This document shows, in pieces, positions 53,874 through 64,000 of a DNA stretch of 64,000 nucleotides (positions are counted from its first letter, which is position 1; each line of letters opens with the position of its first letter). The notes under the pieces are model-generated. The model was given only the letters and a program-made list of their open reading frames with translations, did no database searches and was not told the DNA's origin. The position numbers and the translations under genes are program-made. This stretch comes from Myxococcaceae bacterium JPH2 (GTDB taxonomy: Bacteria > Myxococcota > Myxococcia > Myxococcales > Myxococcaceae): NCBI GenBank assembly GCA_016458225.1, contig JAEMGR010000007.1, forward strand, positions 1 through 64,000, read 5' to 3'.

Positions 53874-54260
53874 GTGTTCGATCACCTGAGCGTCGTCGTC
53901 AGCGACTATGCGAAAAGCAAGGCCTTCTACTCGCGAGCGCTCGCCCCGACCGGCCATTCGCGGCTGGTCGAACTGCCGGCCACGCATCCTGCCCGAGGAG
54001 AGAGCGCAGGTTTCTGCCATGCGGACGGGTCTGATTTCTGGATCGCGCAGGGAGAGGCGATCCATCCGCCCATCCACATTGCGTTTCGCGTGTCCTCTCG
54101 CGCCGCGGTGGACGCCTTCTACGAGGCGGCCCTCGCCGCGGGCGGGAGGGACAACGGCGCACCCGGCTTGCGACCCCACTACCACGCCCACTACTACGGT
54201 GCCTTCGTGCTCGATCCGGACGGCCACAACATCGAGGCCGTCTGTCACGAGGCGGAGTAA
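53874..54260 (+). CDS. VOC (glyoxalase-like) family protein
   Basis: 128 residues. GTG start with AAGGAG upstream. Vicinal oxygen chelate pattern: F-D-H-L-S-V-V-V-S-D, S-K-A-F-Y at the first helix, H-I-A-F-R-V in the second half and V-L-D-P-D-G-H-N-I-E-A-V at the end. Metal-binding His5 and later His/Glu are in place. Substrate unknown. Confidence 0.92.
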   Translation: MFDHLSVVVSDYAKSKAFYSRALAPTGHSRLVELPATHPARGESAGFCHADGSDFWIAQGEAIHPPIHIAFRVSSRAAVDAFYEAALAAGGRDNGAPGLRPHYHAHYYGAFVLDPDGHNIEAVCHEAE

Positions 54261-54425
54261 CTCGGTTCCCCCTGATGCGCATGAAGAGCGTGGTGCCCTC
54301 ATCCTTCCTATGGACATTGGCACCAGGTCGTACTCTCAAGTATCTACAGGGCTCCAAGTCCTCTTCGCCTGGCGTTCGGTGGCTTGAGCTGTCCCTGGCG
54401 TGGTCGTTCCTGAACAGGTCCGCAG

Positions 54426-55031
54426 ATGAAGAACGACGAGAGCACGCAGAGCCGTCGCCAGCCAAAGCAGGAGCGCTCGCGGCAGACGGTGGATGCCGTC
54501 CTCGACGCCGTCCCCAGGGTGCTCAAGAGGCACGGAGCCCGAGCGGTCACCACCAACCGCATCGCGGAGGTGGCGGGGGTCAGCATCGGCTCTCTGTACC
54601 AGTACTTCCCGGACAAGCAGGCCATCTTCAATGCGCTTCATGAGCGCCATGTGGAGGATGTGAAGCACCGGATGGAACGTGCCGTGGCGCAATGCGCCTC
54701 GAGTTCCATCGACGAGTTCGCGACCTGCCTCGTGGAAGGACTGGCGGATGCCCACATCGTCGAGCCTGAGCTCCACGAGCTGATCTCCGCCGCCGTCCCG
54801 GCTTCCTCGCTCGGGTTCAAGGAAGCGCTTCAGATGGTCTTCGAGCTGGTGATTCCACCGCCCGAGGTCGGCCCCTCCCGCCCGCAGGAAGGCGACCGGA
54901 TGTTGTTCGTCCTGCCTCACCTGGTCGAGGTGCTGATCCACGCCGTGCCCCAAGCGCGCCCGCCCTTCACGGCGGAGCGCGCCAAGGGCGAAGTCATCCG
55001 GACGGTCCTCCATTACCTGGACCGGCCATGA
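54426..55031 (+). CDS. TetR family transcriptional regulator
   Basis: 201 residues. The N-terminus R-R-Q-P-K-Q-E-R-S-R-Q-T-V-D-A-V-L-D-A and A-V-T-T-N-R-I-A-E-V-A-G-V-S-I-G-S-L-Y-Q-Y-F-P-D-K is a textbook TetR helix-turn-helix. It is convergent with the NmrA-like gene, only 4 bp between stops. Its target is not evident. Confidence 0.94.
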   Translation: MKNDESTQSRRQPKQERSRQTVDAVLDAVPRVLKRHGARAVTTNRIAEVAGVSIGSLYQYFPDKQAIFNALHERHVEDVKHRMERAVAQCASSSIDEFATCLVEGLADAHIVEPELHELISAAVPASSLGFKEALQMVFELVIPPPEVGPSRPQEGDRMLFVLPHLVEVLIHAVPQARPPFTAERAKGEVIRTVLHYLDRP

Positions 55032-55035
55032 CGGT

Positions 55036-55887
55036 TCACTGAAAGGCTTCGGCGTTCTGTTGGACCCAGCGGTCGAATGAGAGGGGCTTGCGGCCGAGGA
55101 GCCGCTCAACGCCGTCCGTGATAGTCGTCAGTCTGCCGTCTCGGATGGCACGCCAGATGTCCACGAGCGCGTCCGCATACTGCCGGCCCCCTGCGTAGAC
55201 GAGTGCGGATTCGAGGGCTTCTTCGTCGGAGAGCTCCTCGTAGCGGACCTTTTTCCCAATGGCCGCGCCAATCTTGGCTGTCATGGCTGCGTAGCTCAGC
55301 GCCTCGGGTCCGGTGATCACCAGGGACTCTCCGATGTGCTCGCTCGTCGTGAGTGCGTGAGTGATGACGTCGGCGAGGTCGTCGGGATGAATGAAGGCGA
55401 TCTTCCCTTGCCCTGTCGAGGAACGGAGGACCCCTTCCGCGGCAATCGAGTGAGCCCAACCGAGCACGTTCGACATGAAGGCGGCTGACTGGATGAACGT
55501 GTACGGCAACCCGCTCTGCCGGATCGCATCCTCGCCGCGCGCGTGCCATGGGCCGGTTCCCACCCCGGTCCGGACGTCCAGGGTCGAGAGCTTCACCATG
55601 TGTTTGACACCCGCCTCCACAGCGACCTCCACGACGACTCGGTCTCGACTGGCGAGGCGTGGCCCGCTGTTGAGGAGAAACACGCCGTCGCTGCCGGTGA
55701 GTGCCTTCCGGAGAGCGGGGCTTGGCTTGGCCAGGTCGCCGACGTGAATGTCAACCTCGTCGCCGAACAGCGCCTGGGCTCGGGCTGCATCCCGGACAAA
55801 GACGCGGGGACGATGCCCACCTTTGATGAGGCGATGGGTGACGAGAGAGCCGATATTGCCTGTCGCGCCAGTCACCAAGAATGTCAT
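55036..55887 (-). CDS. NmrA-like NAD(P)-binding protein
   Basis: 283 residues. The Rossmann motif F-L-V-T-G-A-T-G-N-I-G starts the chain and R-V-F-V-R-D follows. L-K-type atypical SDR features (S-A-A-F-M-S-N, F-I-H-P-D-D-L-A-D-V) are seen. The catalytic Tyr/Lys pair of classical SDRs is absent, as in NmrA/HSCARG redox sensors and quinone reductases. Overlaps the SGNH hydrolase gene by ATGA. Confidence 0.88.
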   Translation of the reverse strand: MTFLVTGATGNIGSLVTHRLIKGGHRPRVFVRDAARAQALFGDEVDIHVGDLAKPSPALRKALTGSDGVFLLNSGPRLASRDRVVVEVAVEAGVKHMVKLSTLDVRTGVGTGPWHARGEDAIRQSGLPYTFIQSAAFMSNVLGWAHSIAAEGVLRSSTGQGKIAFIHPDDLADVITHALTTSEHIGESLVITGPEALSYAAMTAKIGAAIGKKVRYEELSDEEALESALVYAGGRQYADALVDIWRAIRDGRLTTITDGVERLLGRKPLSFDRWVQQNAEAFQ

Positions 55888-56723
55888 TGAACGTGGCTCC
55901 AGGTTCGCATGAGCTCACGGACGACCTGTCGCTGACCATCAAGCGACAGGTGCAGGCCATCCTCCGTGAAGAACTCAGGCGGTGGAGATGCGCCGAAGGC
56001 CGCAAAGAGGTCGACCGTGGGCTCCTCGAGGGCACGGATGGCCTCCGCGACACGGCGGACGTCCTCGTTGCGGAAGCGGACTCCGAAGCGAGACAGCCCC
56101 CAGTGCTTCGACACGCGCTCCTCGAGGACCGGGGGCGGCGTCATCCACAGGCGACGTGCCTGCGTCCCCTGTGCGGCACGGGAGCGAAGCTCCTCCAGGT
56201 TGCGCGCCGTCTCATGGGCGTCCACGAGCGTCTTGCCCGCGTTCGGGCCTTGATACCGCGCGTCATTCACACCGATGAAGAAGATGATCCAATCCGGCTT
56301 CTGCACGAGGGCGTTCCCTAGCCGCACCAACCCATGCGTGGTTGTCTCTCCGCCGCCCGCATTGATGGCCACGGAGACCTCATCTTGGGGACGCTGAGCC
56401 GCCACCAGCTCCCGGAGAATGACCGCCCAGGATTGAGGATCTGCCGTGTGACTGTCGCCGAACGTGACAATGCGCGCGCTCTTGCTCAACGGTAGTTCTT
56501 CCAGCATCCGGCTGAACTCGGGTTCCGCGAGCAGCCCTTGTGCGGCTTCTCTTGCGCCCTTCTGGAACTGAGCGAGCTCGGCGAGGTACGTCTCCGGCTC
56601 GAGGCCGAGCAAGGCGGCGCACGTCTCGGCCGATACTTTGCTACCGCCCGGAAGCGACGAGACGGTCCTCTCCGGTTGAAGGACTTTCATGAGCCAGCGC
56701 CTCTGCTCAGGTGACAATTCCAT
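55884..56723 (-). CDS. SGNH/GDSL hydrolase
   Basis: 279 residues from ATG 56723 (M-E-L-S-P-E-Q-R). N-terminal ~80 residues are helical and extra to the family. Block I V-T-F-G-D-S-H-T holds the nucleophile Ser, G-G-G-E-T covers block II, F-F-I-G-V-N-D-A block III with the oxyanion Asn, and E-D-G-L-H-L-S block V with Asp and His. No signal peptide. A carbohydrate or lipid esterase is expected. Co-transcribed with the NmrA-like gene. Confidence 0.9.
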   Translation of the reverse strand: MELSPEQRRWLMKVLQPERTVSSLPGGSKVSAETCAALLGLEPETYLAELAQFQKGAREAAQGLLAEPEFSRMLEELPLSKSARIVTFGDSHTADPQSWAVILRELVAAQRPQDEVSVAINAGGGETTTHGLVRLGNALVQKPDWIIFFIGVNDARYQGPNAGKTLVDAHETARNLEELRSRAAQGTQARRLWMTPPPVLEERVSKHWGLSRFGVRFRNEDVRRVAEAIRALEEPTVDLFAAFGASPPPEFFTEDGLHLSLDGQRQVVRELMRTWSHVQ

Positions 56724-57022
56724 GTGCTCCGTCTCCAGTGATTGGGGGGAGGCATAGAGGTACCGGACAGGGGCAGCACGGTCAGCTCGCGTTGCCCCGC
56801 GGCCAACCCTTTGAAATGACTCCGTCCTGATGCAGCGGCGAGTGACTTGCTCAGGTTCCACGCCCGAACGCGCAGGGGTCGTGCTCGCGCAGGCCCCTGA
56901 GCGTCAGGCCATCCGCCGTCATTCCGCCACGGCGGCGCCGGTGGCTGGGCACGCAGCGGAGGCGATTCTCGCCCCGGTGCCTCGATGGAGAGTGCCGCAG
57001 CGCTGCGAGGCTTTGAGGGGAA

Positions 57023-57095
57023 TGGGCCCTCCTGGATTCGAACCAGGGACCAATCGGTTATGAGCCGACAGCTCTAACCGCTGAGCTAAGGGCCC
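57023..57095 (-). tRNA. tRNA-Ile2 (anticodon CAU, lysidine-modified)
   Basis: 73 nt, no encoded CCA. Acceptor GGGCCCT pairs with AGGGCCC, discriminator A. D-arm GCTCAGCGGTTAGAGC, anticodon loop CTCATAA (anticodon complement at 57060-57062), T-arm CCTGG TTCGAAT CCAGG. The body is close to E. coli tRNA-Ile2 (GGCCCCUUAGCUCAGUGGUU), so the C34 is expected to be converted to lysidine by TilS to read AUA. Its 3' end faces the 10-kb accessory region, with a decayed copy at 47001-47067. Confidence 0.93.
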
Positions 57096-57150
57096 TCATC
57101 ACGCGCGGGGCTGAGTATCGCTCGACGCGCGGGGCTGGCAAGAGGGCCCT

Positions 57151-57507
57151 TCAGTCCAAGGCCTGCGGCGGCACCTTCACGCGATAGCCACCGTCGCGCT
57201 CGTCCACCTGGAGCCCCTCGGCGCGCAGCAGGCTCGCCTGCCGGTCTCCCACGGGCGACGCGAGCGTCCCGTCCGCGCGCACCACCCGCCACCAGGGCAC
57301 GTCCTTCTTCGCGAGCTCCGGGGGCAACATGCGCATCTCCCGCCCCACCGCGCGCGCCGCGCCGGGCTTGCCCGAGTAGAGCGCCACCTGCGCGTAGGTC
57401 CGCACCTGTCCGCGCGGAATCGCTCTCACCGCTCGCCGCACGGCCTCGGAGAAGGGCAGGGGAGCGGACGCGGGAGCCTTCGCTGACTTTGTCTTCTTCT
57501 GGGCCAC
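57151..57507 (-). CDS. Alkyltransferase-like (MGMT family) protein lacking the active Cys
   Basis: 118 residues. The DNA-binding helix-turn-helix I-P-R-G-Q-V-R-T-Y-A-Q-V-A ... A-R-A-V-G is present. The methyl-acceptor motif P-C-H-R-V is replaced by P-W-W-R-V, so the protein cannot accept alkyl groups. This is the Atl/YbaZ type, which flags O6-alkylguanine for nucleotide excision repair. The Lys/Ala-rich N-terminal 16 residues are disordered. Confidence 0.9.
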   Translation of the reverse strand: MAQKKTKSAKAPASAPLPFSEAVRRAVRAIPRGQVRTYAQVALYSGKPGAARAVGREMRMLPPELAKKDVPWWRVVRADGTLASPVGDRQASLLRAEGLQVDERDGGYRVKVPPQALD

Positions 57508-57528
57508 GCGCGGACTCTAGAAACACGA

Positions 57529-57562
57529 AGGCCCCCGGTCCACGACTTGGGAACGGGGGCCT
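57529..57562 (-). terminator. Terminator of the rpoD operon
   Basis: A 9-bp perfect stem (AGGCCCCCG with CGGGGGCCT), 16-nt loop, 26 bp past the rpoD stop; on the minus strand it is followed by TCGTGTTTC. Good terminator position. Confidence 0.7.
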
Positions 57563-57587
57563 CACGCCTTCACGAGGAAGGTGTGCG

Positions 57588-59726
<2,139 letters not shown>

Positions 59727-59819
59727 TCGGGTACTTCTCCTTGAGGAAAATCAGATGCTTGAGGCCTGGGGCGAGCCGGCCGATCTACCGCAAAGTCGAG
59801 GTTTCTTACAAACGCGAAC

Positions 59820-61628
59820 TCAAACCGGTTGCATTGGGGCCTTTGTTCCCGCTCCGGATGGGCGCAACTCGTCCTCGATGCGCTTCTTGAGAGCCAGCAA
59901 CTCGATGCGCTCGGCCAGGAGCTGGCGAGTCTCCTCCGTCAAATCAAACGCCCCCGGCGTCTGCTCTGTCGCACGCTTTATATAAACGAGCCGCTCGGCG
60001 ATCCGCCGCAGCATGATGTCTCGGCAGACAAGGATGAACTCGGTCTCCAGGGCGAGCCCTCCCTCGGAGAGTCGCCGCCACGCTGCGTCGATGGCCTTCT
60101 TCACCAGCTCACTTGTCTCGAACAGCGCGTCGTTCGTGCCGCGTCCCGACGTGGCGTGGGCCAGCACCACGCGCAGCCCCATGTGGGAAAGTTCGTCACA
60201 CACGCGGAACGTGTCCTGGGCGAGCAGGCGAGGCTCGCGGAGGACGGCGGCCACGTAGAGCGCTTCGCTCTCGGGGGGAGGGCGCTCGGCGACCGGGCGG
60301 GGAGCGGGGCGAACTGCGGCCTCATGGGCAGGCGGGGCGGGGGGCGGCGTCTTGGCGCGCAGCGAGTTTTCAATCTGTGTCGGCTGCCAGCCGAAGTGGT
60401 CCGCCAGTGAGCCAAACAACGCGGAGCGCACCAGACCCGGGGGGACCTGCACGGCCACGGGCTTGAGCCGCTCCAGCGCGGCCATCTTCTCCTCGAAGGT
60501 GGCCGAGCGGCCCTGCGGTAGCAGGGTGGCGAAGAGGTAGGTGGTGAGGGGCTGCGCGGCCTCCAGGAGGCGCTCCACGCCCTCGGCGCCCTCGCGGCGG
60601 GCGAAGGTGTCCGGGTCGTCTCCCTGGGGCAGCAGCGCGACGCGGGTGGGCGCGCCAGCGGCGAGCAGCGGACCCGCCAGCCGCTCGACGGCCGCGAGCC
60701 CCGCCGCGTCCCCGTCCAGGAGCAGCGTGAGGTCGCGCGCCTCGGCGCGGCGCAGCACCTGGAGGTGGCCCGCGGTCAGGTTGGTGGAGCACAGGGCCAG
60801 CGCGTGCTTCACGCCCACCTGGTGCAGCCCGATGCAGTCGAAGTAGCCCTCGACGAGCACCGCGCCCTTGCGCTTGCGCAGCTCATCACGCGCCTGGTCC
60901 ATCCCGAAGAGCGTCTCGCTCTTGTTGTACAGCCGGGACTCCCGCGAGTTGAGGTACTTGGGCCCGCCGTCTTCCACGCCCACCACGCGGCCACCGAAGG
61001 CGATGGGACGGCCCTCCGGCGCGCGGATGGGCACCATGAGGCGGCTGCGGAAGAAGTCGAAGCAGCCGTCGCCCGAGTTGCGCTTGAGGACGAGGCCCGC
61101 CTTCATGCCCCACTCGAGCATGCCGTGCTTCTGGAAGCGGTCCGCCAGGAGACTCCAGGCGTGGGGCGCCCAGCCGAGACCAAATGCGTGGGCCACCTCG
61201 TCGGAGACGCCCCGGCTGTGGAGGTAGGCGCGAGCGGCGCGGCCCTCGTCCTCCTGCCAGAGCAGCGCGCGGAAGTGCTCGGCGGCCATGTCCGTGGCGG
61301 ACTTGAGTTCCTGGCGCTCGCGCATCCCCGGGTCCTGCGCCGCTTCCAGGTCGATGCCTACCTCGCGGGCGAGGTCGCGCACCGCGTCCAGGAACGTCTT
61401 GCCCAGGTATCGCTGCACGAAGGAGACCGCGTCGCCGCTCGCCCGGCAGCCGTGGCAGAAATAGAACCGCTTCTCTGGCACCACGTAGAAGGACGGCGTC
61501 TTCTCCTGGTGGAAGGGGCAGCGGCCCTTGAACTCCCGGCCGGCCTTCTTCAGCTCCACGTGCCGGGAGATGAGCGTGACGATGTCGACGCGCTCGAGGA
61601 CTTCTTGAATCTTGTGTTCTGGAATCAC
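59820..61628 (-). CDS. dnaG: DNA primase DnaG
   Basis: 602 residues from GTG 61628, with GGGGGGATGGC upstream. Zinc site Cys37, His40, Cys58, Cys61 (C-P-F-H ... C-H-G-C). TOPRIM core: V-E-G-Y-F-D and L-L-L-D-G-D-A-A-G. A C-terminal helicase-binding domain ends the chain after a Pro-rich linker (420-460). It makes RNA primers at replication forks and docks on DnaB. Confidence 0.96.
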   Translation of the reverse strand: MIPEHKIQEVLERVDIVTLISRHVELKKAGREFKGRCPFHQEKTPSFYVVPEKRFYFCHGCRASGDAVSFVQRYLGKTFLDAVRDLAREVGIDLEAAQDPGMRERQELKSATDMAAEHFRALLWQEDEGRAARAYLHSRGVSDEVAHAFGLGWAPHAWSLLADRFQKHGMLEWGMKAGLVLKRNSGDGCFDFFRSRLMVPIRAPEGRPIAFGGRVVGVEDGGPKYLNSRESRLYNKSETLFGMDQARDELRKRKGAVLVEGYFDCIGLHQVGVKHALALCSTNLTAGHLQVLRRAEARDLTLLLDGDAAGLAAVERLAGPLLAAGAPTRVALLPQGDDPDTFARREGAEGVERLLEAAQPLTTYLFATLLPQGRSATFEEKMAALERLKPVAVQVPPGLVRSALFGSLADHFGWQPTQIENSLRAKTPPPAPPAHEAAVRPAPRPVAERPPPESEALYVAAVLREPRLLAQDTFRVCDELSHMGLRVVLAHATSGRGTNDALFETSELVKKAIDAAWRRLSEGGLALETEFILVCRDIMLRRIAERLVYIKRATEQTPGAFDLTEETRQLLAERIELLALKKRIEDELRPSGAGTKAPMQPV

Positions 61629-61958
61629 GCCATCCCCCCCGCGGCTCGCGCTGGCCAGGGCGCCTGGGAGGCATCCTTCCAGTCCAGCCTGACGTCCCCC
61701 GGCGACTCTTCGCCCGCACAGGCGCACCCCGCTCGGGCGGTGGGCGGCCCGTGGGGGGCGGACGCGGAGGAGGGGATGGGCACGTTCACGGACTCCTGCG
61801 GAGCAGCCACGCCGGCCCCTGGGTGGGCAGCGGACGATGCTCCTGCGGGTAGCCCTTAATGGGGCGCGGGCGGCGGATCAAAAAAACCGCTCAGCGCTCC
61901 CCACCGGGTGGGAGGGCACCGTGAGTTTCCGCACAGTGCCCGGGACGGAGGAGACCGC
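61629..61958. other. Spacer between yqeY and dnaG
   Basis: 330 bp. No gene seen; GC-rich with an A-run near 61880-61886. A dnaG-rpoD promoter may lie here but no clear boxes were found. Confidence 0.4.
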
Positions 61959-62417
61959 TCAGGACAGCTTCGCGAGCTGCGCCTTGACGGCCTCGGAGAT
62001 GGCCCGGCCCTCGGCGCGACCCTGGACCTTGGGGTTCACGTTCTTCATGACGGCGCCCATGTCCTTGGGGCCCTTCGCACCCACCTCGGCGATCGCGGCC
62101 TGGACGGCGGCGATCAACTCGTCGGGGGACAGCTGCTGGGGCAGGTAGCCCTGGAGGACGGAAATCTCCGCCTCTTCCTTCTCGGCCAGCTCGGGGCGGC
62201 CACCGGCGCGGAACTGCTCGACGGAGTCCCGGCGCTGCTTGATGAGGCCCGCGATGACCTGGAGCACGCCCGCGTCGTCGAGCGCCGAGGCACCCGGCTC
62301 CACTTCCTTGTACTTCACGGAGCTCTTCAGCATCCGCAGCACGCTGGTGGTCAGTTCGTTCTTGGACCGCATCGCGTCCTTCAGGTCCGCGTCGATGCGC
62401 TCTTTCAAGGTGGCCAT
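61959..62417 (-). CDS. yqeY: GatB/YqeY domain protein
   Basis: 152 residues. Typical YqeY: L-K-E-R-I-D-A-D-L-K-D-A-M-R-S-K, L-R-M-L-K-S-S-V-K-Y-K-E, and the C-terminal Q-Q-L-S-P-D-E-L ... K-D-M-G-A-V-M-K. The family carries the tRNA-binding tail domain of GatB. Commonly encoded between rpsU and dnaG. Cellular role is not settled. Confidence 0.94.
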   Translation of the reverse strand: MATLKERIDADLKDAMRSKNELTTSVLRMLKSSVKYKEVEPGASALDDAGVLQVIAGLIKQRRDSVEQFRAGGRPELAEKEEAEISVLQGYLPQQLSPDELIAAVQAAIAEVGAKGPKDMGAVMKNVNPKVQGRAEGRAISEAVKAQLAKLS

Positions 62418-62471
62418 GTTCGGGACTCCCGGAGGTGGCGGGAAAGGGTACAGCGGGAACTGCGAGCGACG

Positions 62472-62506
62472 GGAGCCAGGGTTCCGTCTGACGAAACCCC
62501 GGCTCC
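62472..62506 (-). terminator. Hairpin between rpsU and yqeY
   Basis: GGAGCC/GGCTCC outer stem and GGGTT/AACCC inner stem with one mismatch. It may reduce read-through from the highly expressed rpsU into yqeY-dnaG-rpoD. Confidence 0.55.
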
Positions 62507-62522
62507 TCGGCGCGAGGCGCGC

Positions 62523-62717
62523 TTAGTACGACTTGCGGGCCTTCTTGACGGCGCGCTTCTTGGCGGCGAGCGCCTTCTTCTTGCGCTTGACGGAAGGCTT
62601 CTCGTAGTGCTCGCGCTTGCGGATCTCGGAGAGGATTCCGGCCTTCTCGGTGGCCTTCTTGAAGCGCTTCAGGGCGCTCTCGATGGACTCACCTTCCTTG
62701 ACTCGAATACCGGGCAT
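62523..62717 (-). CDS. rpsU: 30S ribosomal protein S21
   Basis: 64 residues from ATG 62717. The ribosome binding site AAGGAGGTGA is a perfect match and fixes the start. [21 protein letters not shown] at the N-terminus and the basic C-terminus [13 protein letters not shown] are typical of bS21. First gene of the macromolecular synthesis operon. Confidence 0.97.
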   Translation of the reverse strand: MPGIRVKEGESIESALKRFKKATEKAGILSEIRKREHYEKPSVKRKKKALAAKKRAVKKARKSY

Positions 62718-62773
62718 ACTGTCACCTCCTTCCGCCGATGCTGGAATGTAGGACTTCCTGAAAAGGGCAGGGG

Positions 62774-62801
62774 GTATTACCCAGCGGCCCGCAAAACGCA
62801 A
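62774..62801 (-). promoter_or_regulatory. Candidate rpsU promoter
   Basis: On the minus strand TTGCGT (-35), 16 bp, TGG-TAATAC (-10) lies about 57 bp before the rpsU ATG. Reasonable match to a primary-sigma promoter. Confidence 0.4.
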
Positions 62802-62849
62802 GGACGCACGACCAAAACCCTGCGTTCACTGGGCTACAGTGTCCACTTC

Positions 62850-64000
62850 GTGAGCCCTGCCCTCCTCCTGATGGTGCTGCTGGCGGCCGGCCAGCAGCGT
62901 GGCAGCACGGGCGCCGCGGCCTGCTGGGTGTCCTGTCAGCGACATGTGACGGACCGCACGCTGCGAGCGCAGGCCTACGCGCGCTGCATGACGGGCGGGC
63001 GCGTGGACTCGTGGCTGTCTGTCGTCGGCTCGCAGGGCGAGGACCGCCGCGTGCTTGCGTCCGCGCGCACGGATCCGGATTGGCGCGTGCGCTGGGGCGC
63101 GGTGAAGGCAGAGGCGCGCAGCAAGGGTGTCACCGAGCGCCGCGTGCTGGCGGACTGGGTGGTGGACACCTCGCCTGGCTCGGATCTCGACGCGTGCCTC
63201 ACCGCTGCGCGCGCCGCGGCCGAGCAGGGGCAATCCACCGCGGACTTCCTCAAGGAGGCGGGCTCGCGAGGGCCGGCCGCCGCCGCGCGAGTATGGGCGC
63301 GCCGCGACGCCATTCGCGAGGCGCTGGAGCTGGAGCTGTACGCGACGGATGAGTCCGTGCGTCCGGCAGCGCTCGCGCACCTGGGCGTCTTCCTGAGTCG
63401 CTCGCCAGCGCGCGTGGTGCTGGAGGCCATGGCGGGGCGGCCCGAGGCGGGCGATGCCGCCGTGGCCGCGTCCCTCAAGGCGGTGGCGACGCGGCGACAG
63501 ACGTCCGTGGGGCAGCTGCTCTTGAACGAGGCGCGGCCCGCGGATGAGGCCCGCGTCAATCGCCTGTTCGCGGTGTACTCGCAGGAGTTGGACGCGCTGC
63601 GACCGCAGCTCACCTCGGCGGACGCGAGCGTGCGGCGCGGGGCGCTTGCTTCGTTGCGAATCTATGGCCCGCTGGCGCGCAAGGAGTTGGAGGCCGCGCT
63701 GGAGGATGACGACCGCCGCGCCCGCGAGCTGGCGGCACGTGCGCTGGCGGATGGCAGTGGGGGACGGGTGTATCTCGCGAAGCAGCTCCAGGCCGCGACG
63801 ACTGGCGAGGGCGCGCGCCCATGGTTGGAGGTCCTGGCTCGCGACAAGGGCTGCGCGGCGCTGCTGCACGACGTGGCCTCGGACAAGGCCCGTCCGGCTG
63901 CGGTGCGCGGCGAGGCCGTGGCCCTGCTGGGTGAATGTCCCGAGACCTCGCGCGATATTCGGAAGCTGGGGAGCTACTTGTCGGATCGGGCCCCCGCGGT
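62850..64000 (+). CDS. Secreted HEAT-repeat-like protein, 5' part (3' end outside window)
   Basis: GTG 62850 gives M-S-P-A-L-L-L-M-V-L-L-A-A-G, a short signal peptide; 383 codons are visible and the frame is open to the window edge. After a pair of Cys (C-W-V-S-C near residue 26) the chain is a series of helical pairs such as V-R-P-A-A-L-A-H-L-G-V-F-L, V-R-R-G-A-L-A-S-L-R-I-Y-G and A-R-E-L-A-A-R-A-L-A-D-G, the HEAT/PBS-lyase repeat look. Divergent from rpsU. Scaffold role in the envelope is inferred. Confidence 0.75.
   Translation, partial: MSPALLLMVLLAAGQQRGSTGAAACWVSCQRHVTDRTLRAQAYARCMTGGRVDSWLSVVGSQGEDRRVLASARTDPDWRVRWGAVKAEARSKGVTERRVLADWVVDTSPGSDLDACLTAARAAAEQGQSTADFLKEAGSRGPAAAARVWARRDAIREALELELYATDESVRPAALAHLGVFLSRSPARVVLEAMAGRPEAGDAAVAASLKAVATRRQTSVGQLLLNEARPADEARVNRLFAVYSQELDALRPQLTSADASVRRGALASLRIYGPLARKELEAALEDDDRRARELAARALADGSGGRVYLAKQLQAATTGEGARPWLEVLARDKGCAALLHDVASDKARPAAVRGEAVALLGECPETSRDIRKLGSYLSDRAPA

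Noticed and set aside
62826-63869. Minus-strand frame of 347 codons
   Set aside because: The plus strand carries a signal peptide and helical repeats running to the window edge; the minus frame is Arg/His/Gln-rich.

Overview
The window is high-GC DNA from a myxobacterium of the Myxococcus/Corallococcus type. The best support is a four-repeat, 267-residue lectin matching Myxococcus haemagglutinin MbhA. Other support comes from Cys-rich 'Dx(C)xxxxxC' surface proteins, a 712-residue SigA-type sigma factor with a long acidic N-terminus, many lipoproteins, and a type VI secretion (T6SS) effector island. Everything here was read by eye; no database search was run.

Layout. 1-1455: tail of a Cys-rich repeat surface protein. 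1807-9219: T6SS-type effector island with a DUF4123 adaptor, a peptidoglycan-binding protein and a 1623-residue protein carrying a zinc ribbon, a phosphodiesterase-fold (EEP) domain and an OTU protease domain. 9473-13835: small Tat-type protein, sterol desaturase/hydroxylase, thioredoxin-like protein, ribosome hibernation factor, and a P450 plus ABM monooxygenase pair. 14118-17507: a 13-repeat lipoprotein gene broken by two homopolymer frameshifts.

17846-29819 (minus strand) is the most unusual part: eight tightly packed genes read as one unit. Three upstream genes (TerB-N/TerB/TerB-C membrane protein, BrxD-like DUF2791 ATPase, Lhr-like helicase) look like a DNA-directed stress or defence module. 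They run through a DnaJ-zinc-finger membrane protein into a complete His-Xaa-Ser set (hxsA, hxsD, hxsB, hxsC) with two radical SAM maturases.

30616-33116: lipoprotein plus an eCIS-core double zincin. 33792-42834: eight-gene ADP-heptose type cluster (hldE, gmhB-gmhA fusion, IMPase-like phosphatase, P-loop kinase, class III aminotransferase, FAD oxidoreductase, GT9 transferase). 43202-46574: mbhA, a YhhN-type protein and a DUF2079 membrane protein. 47001-57095: about 10 kb of small regulators and oxidoreductases lying between an intact tRNA-Ile2(CAU) and a decayed direct repeat of that tRNA's 3' half, the geometry of a tRNA-integrated island. 57151-64000: conserved core with the macromolecular synthesis operon rpsU-yqeY-dnaG-rpoD and a divergent HEAT-like protein that runs off the window.
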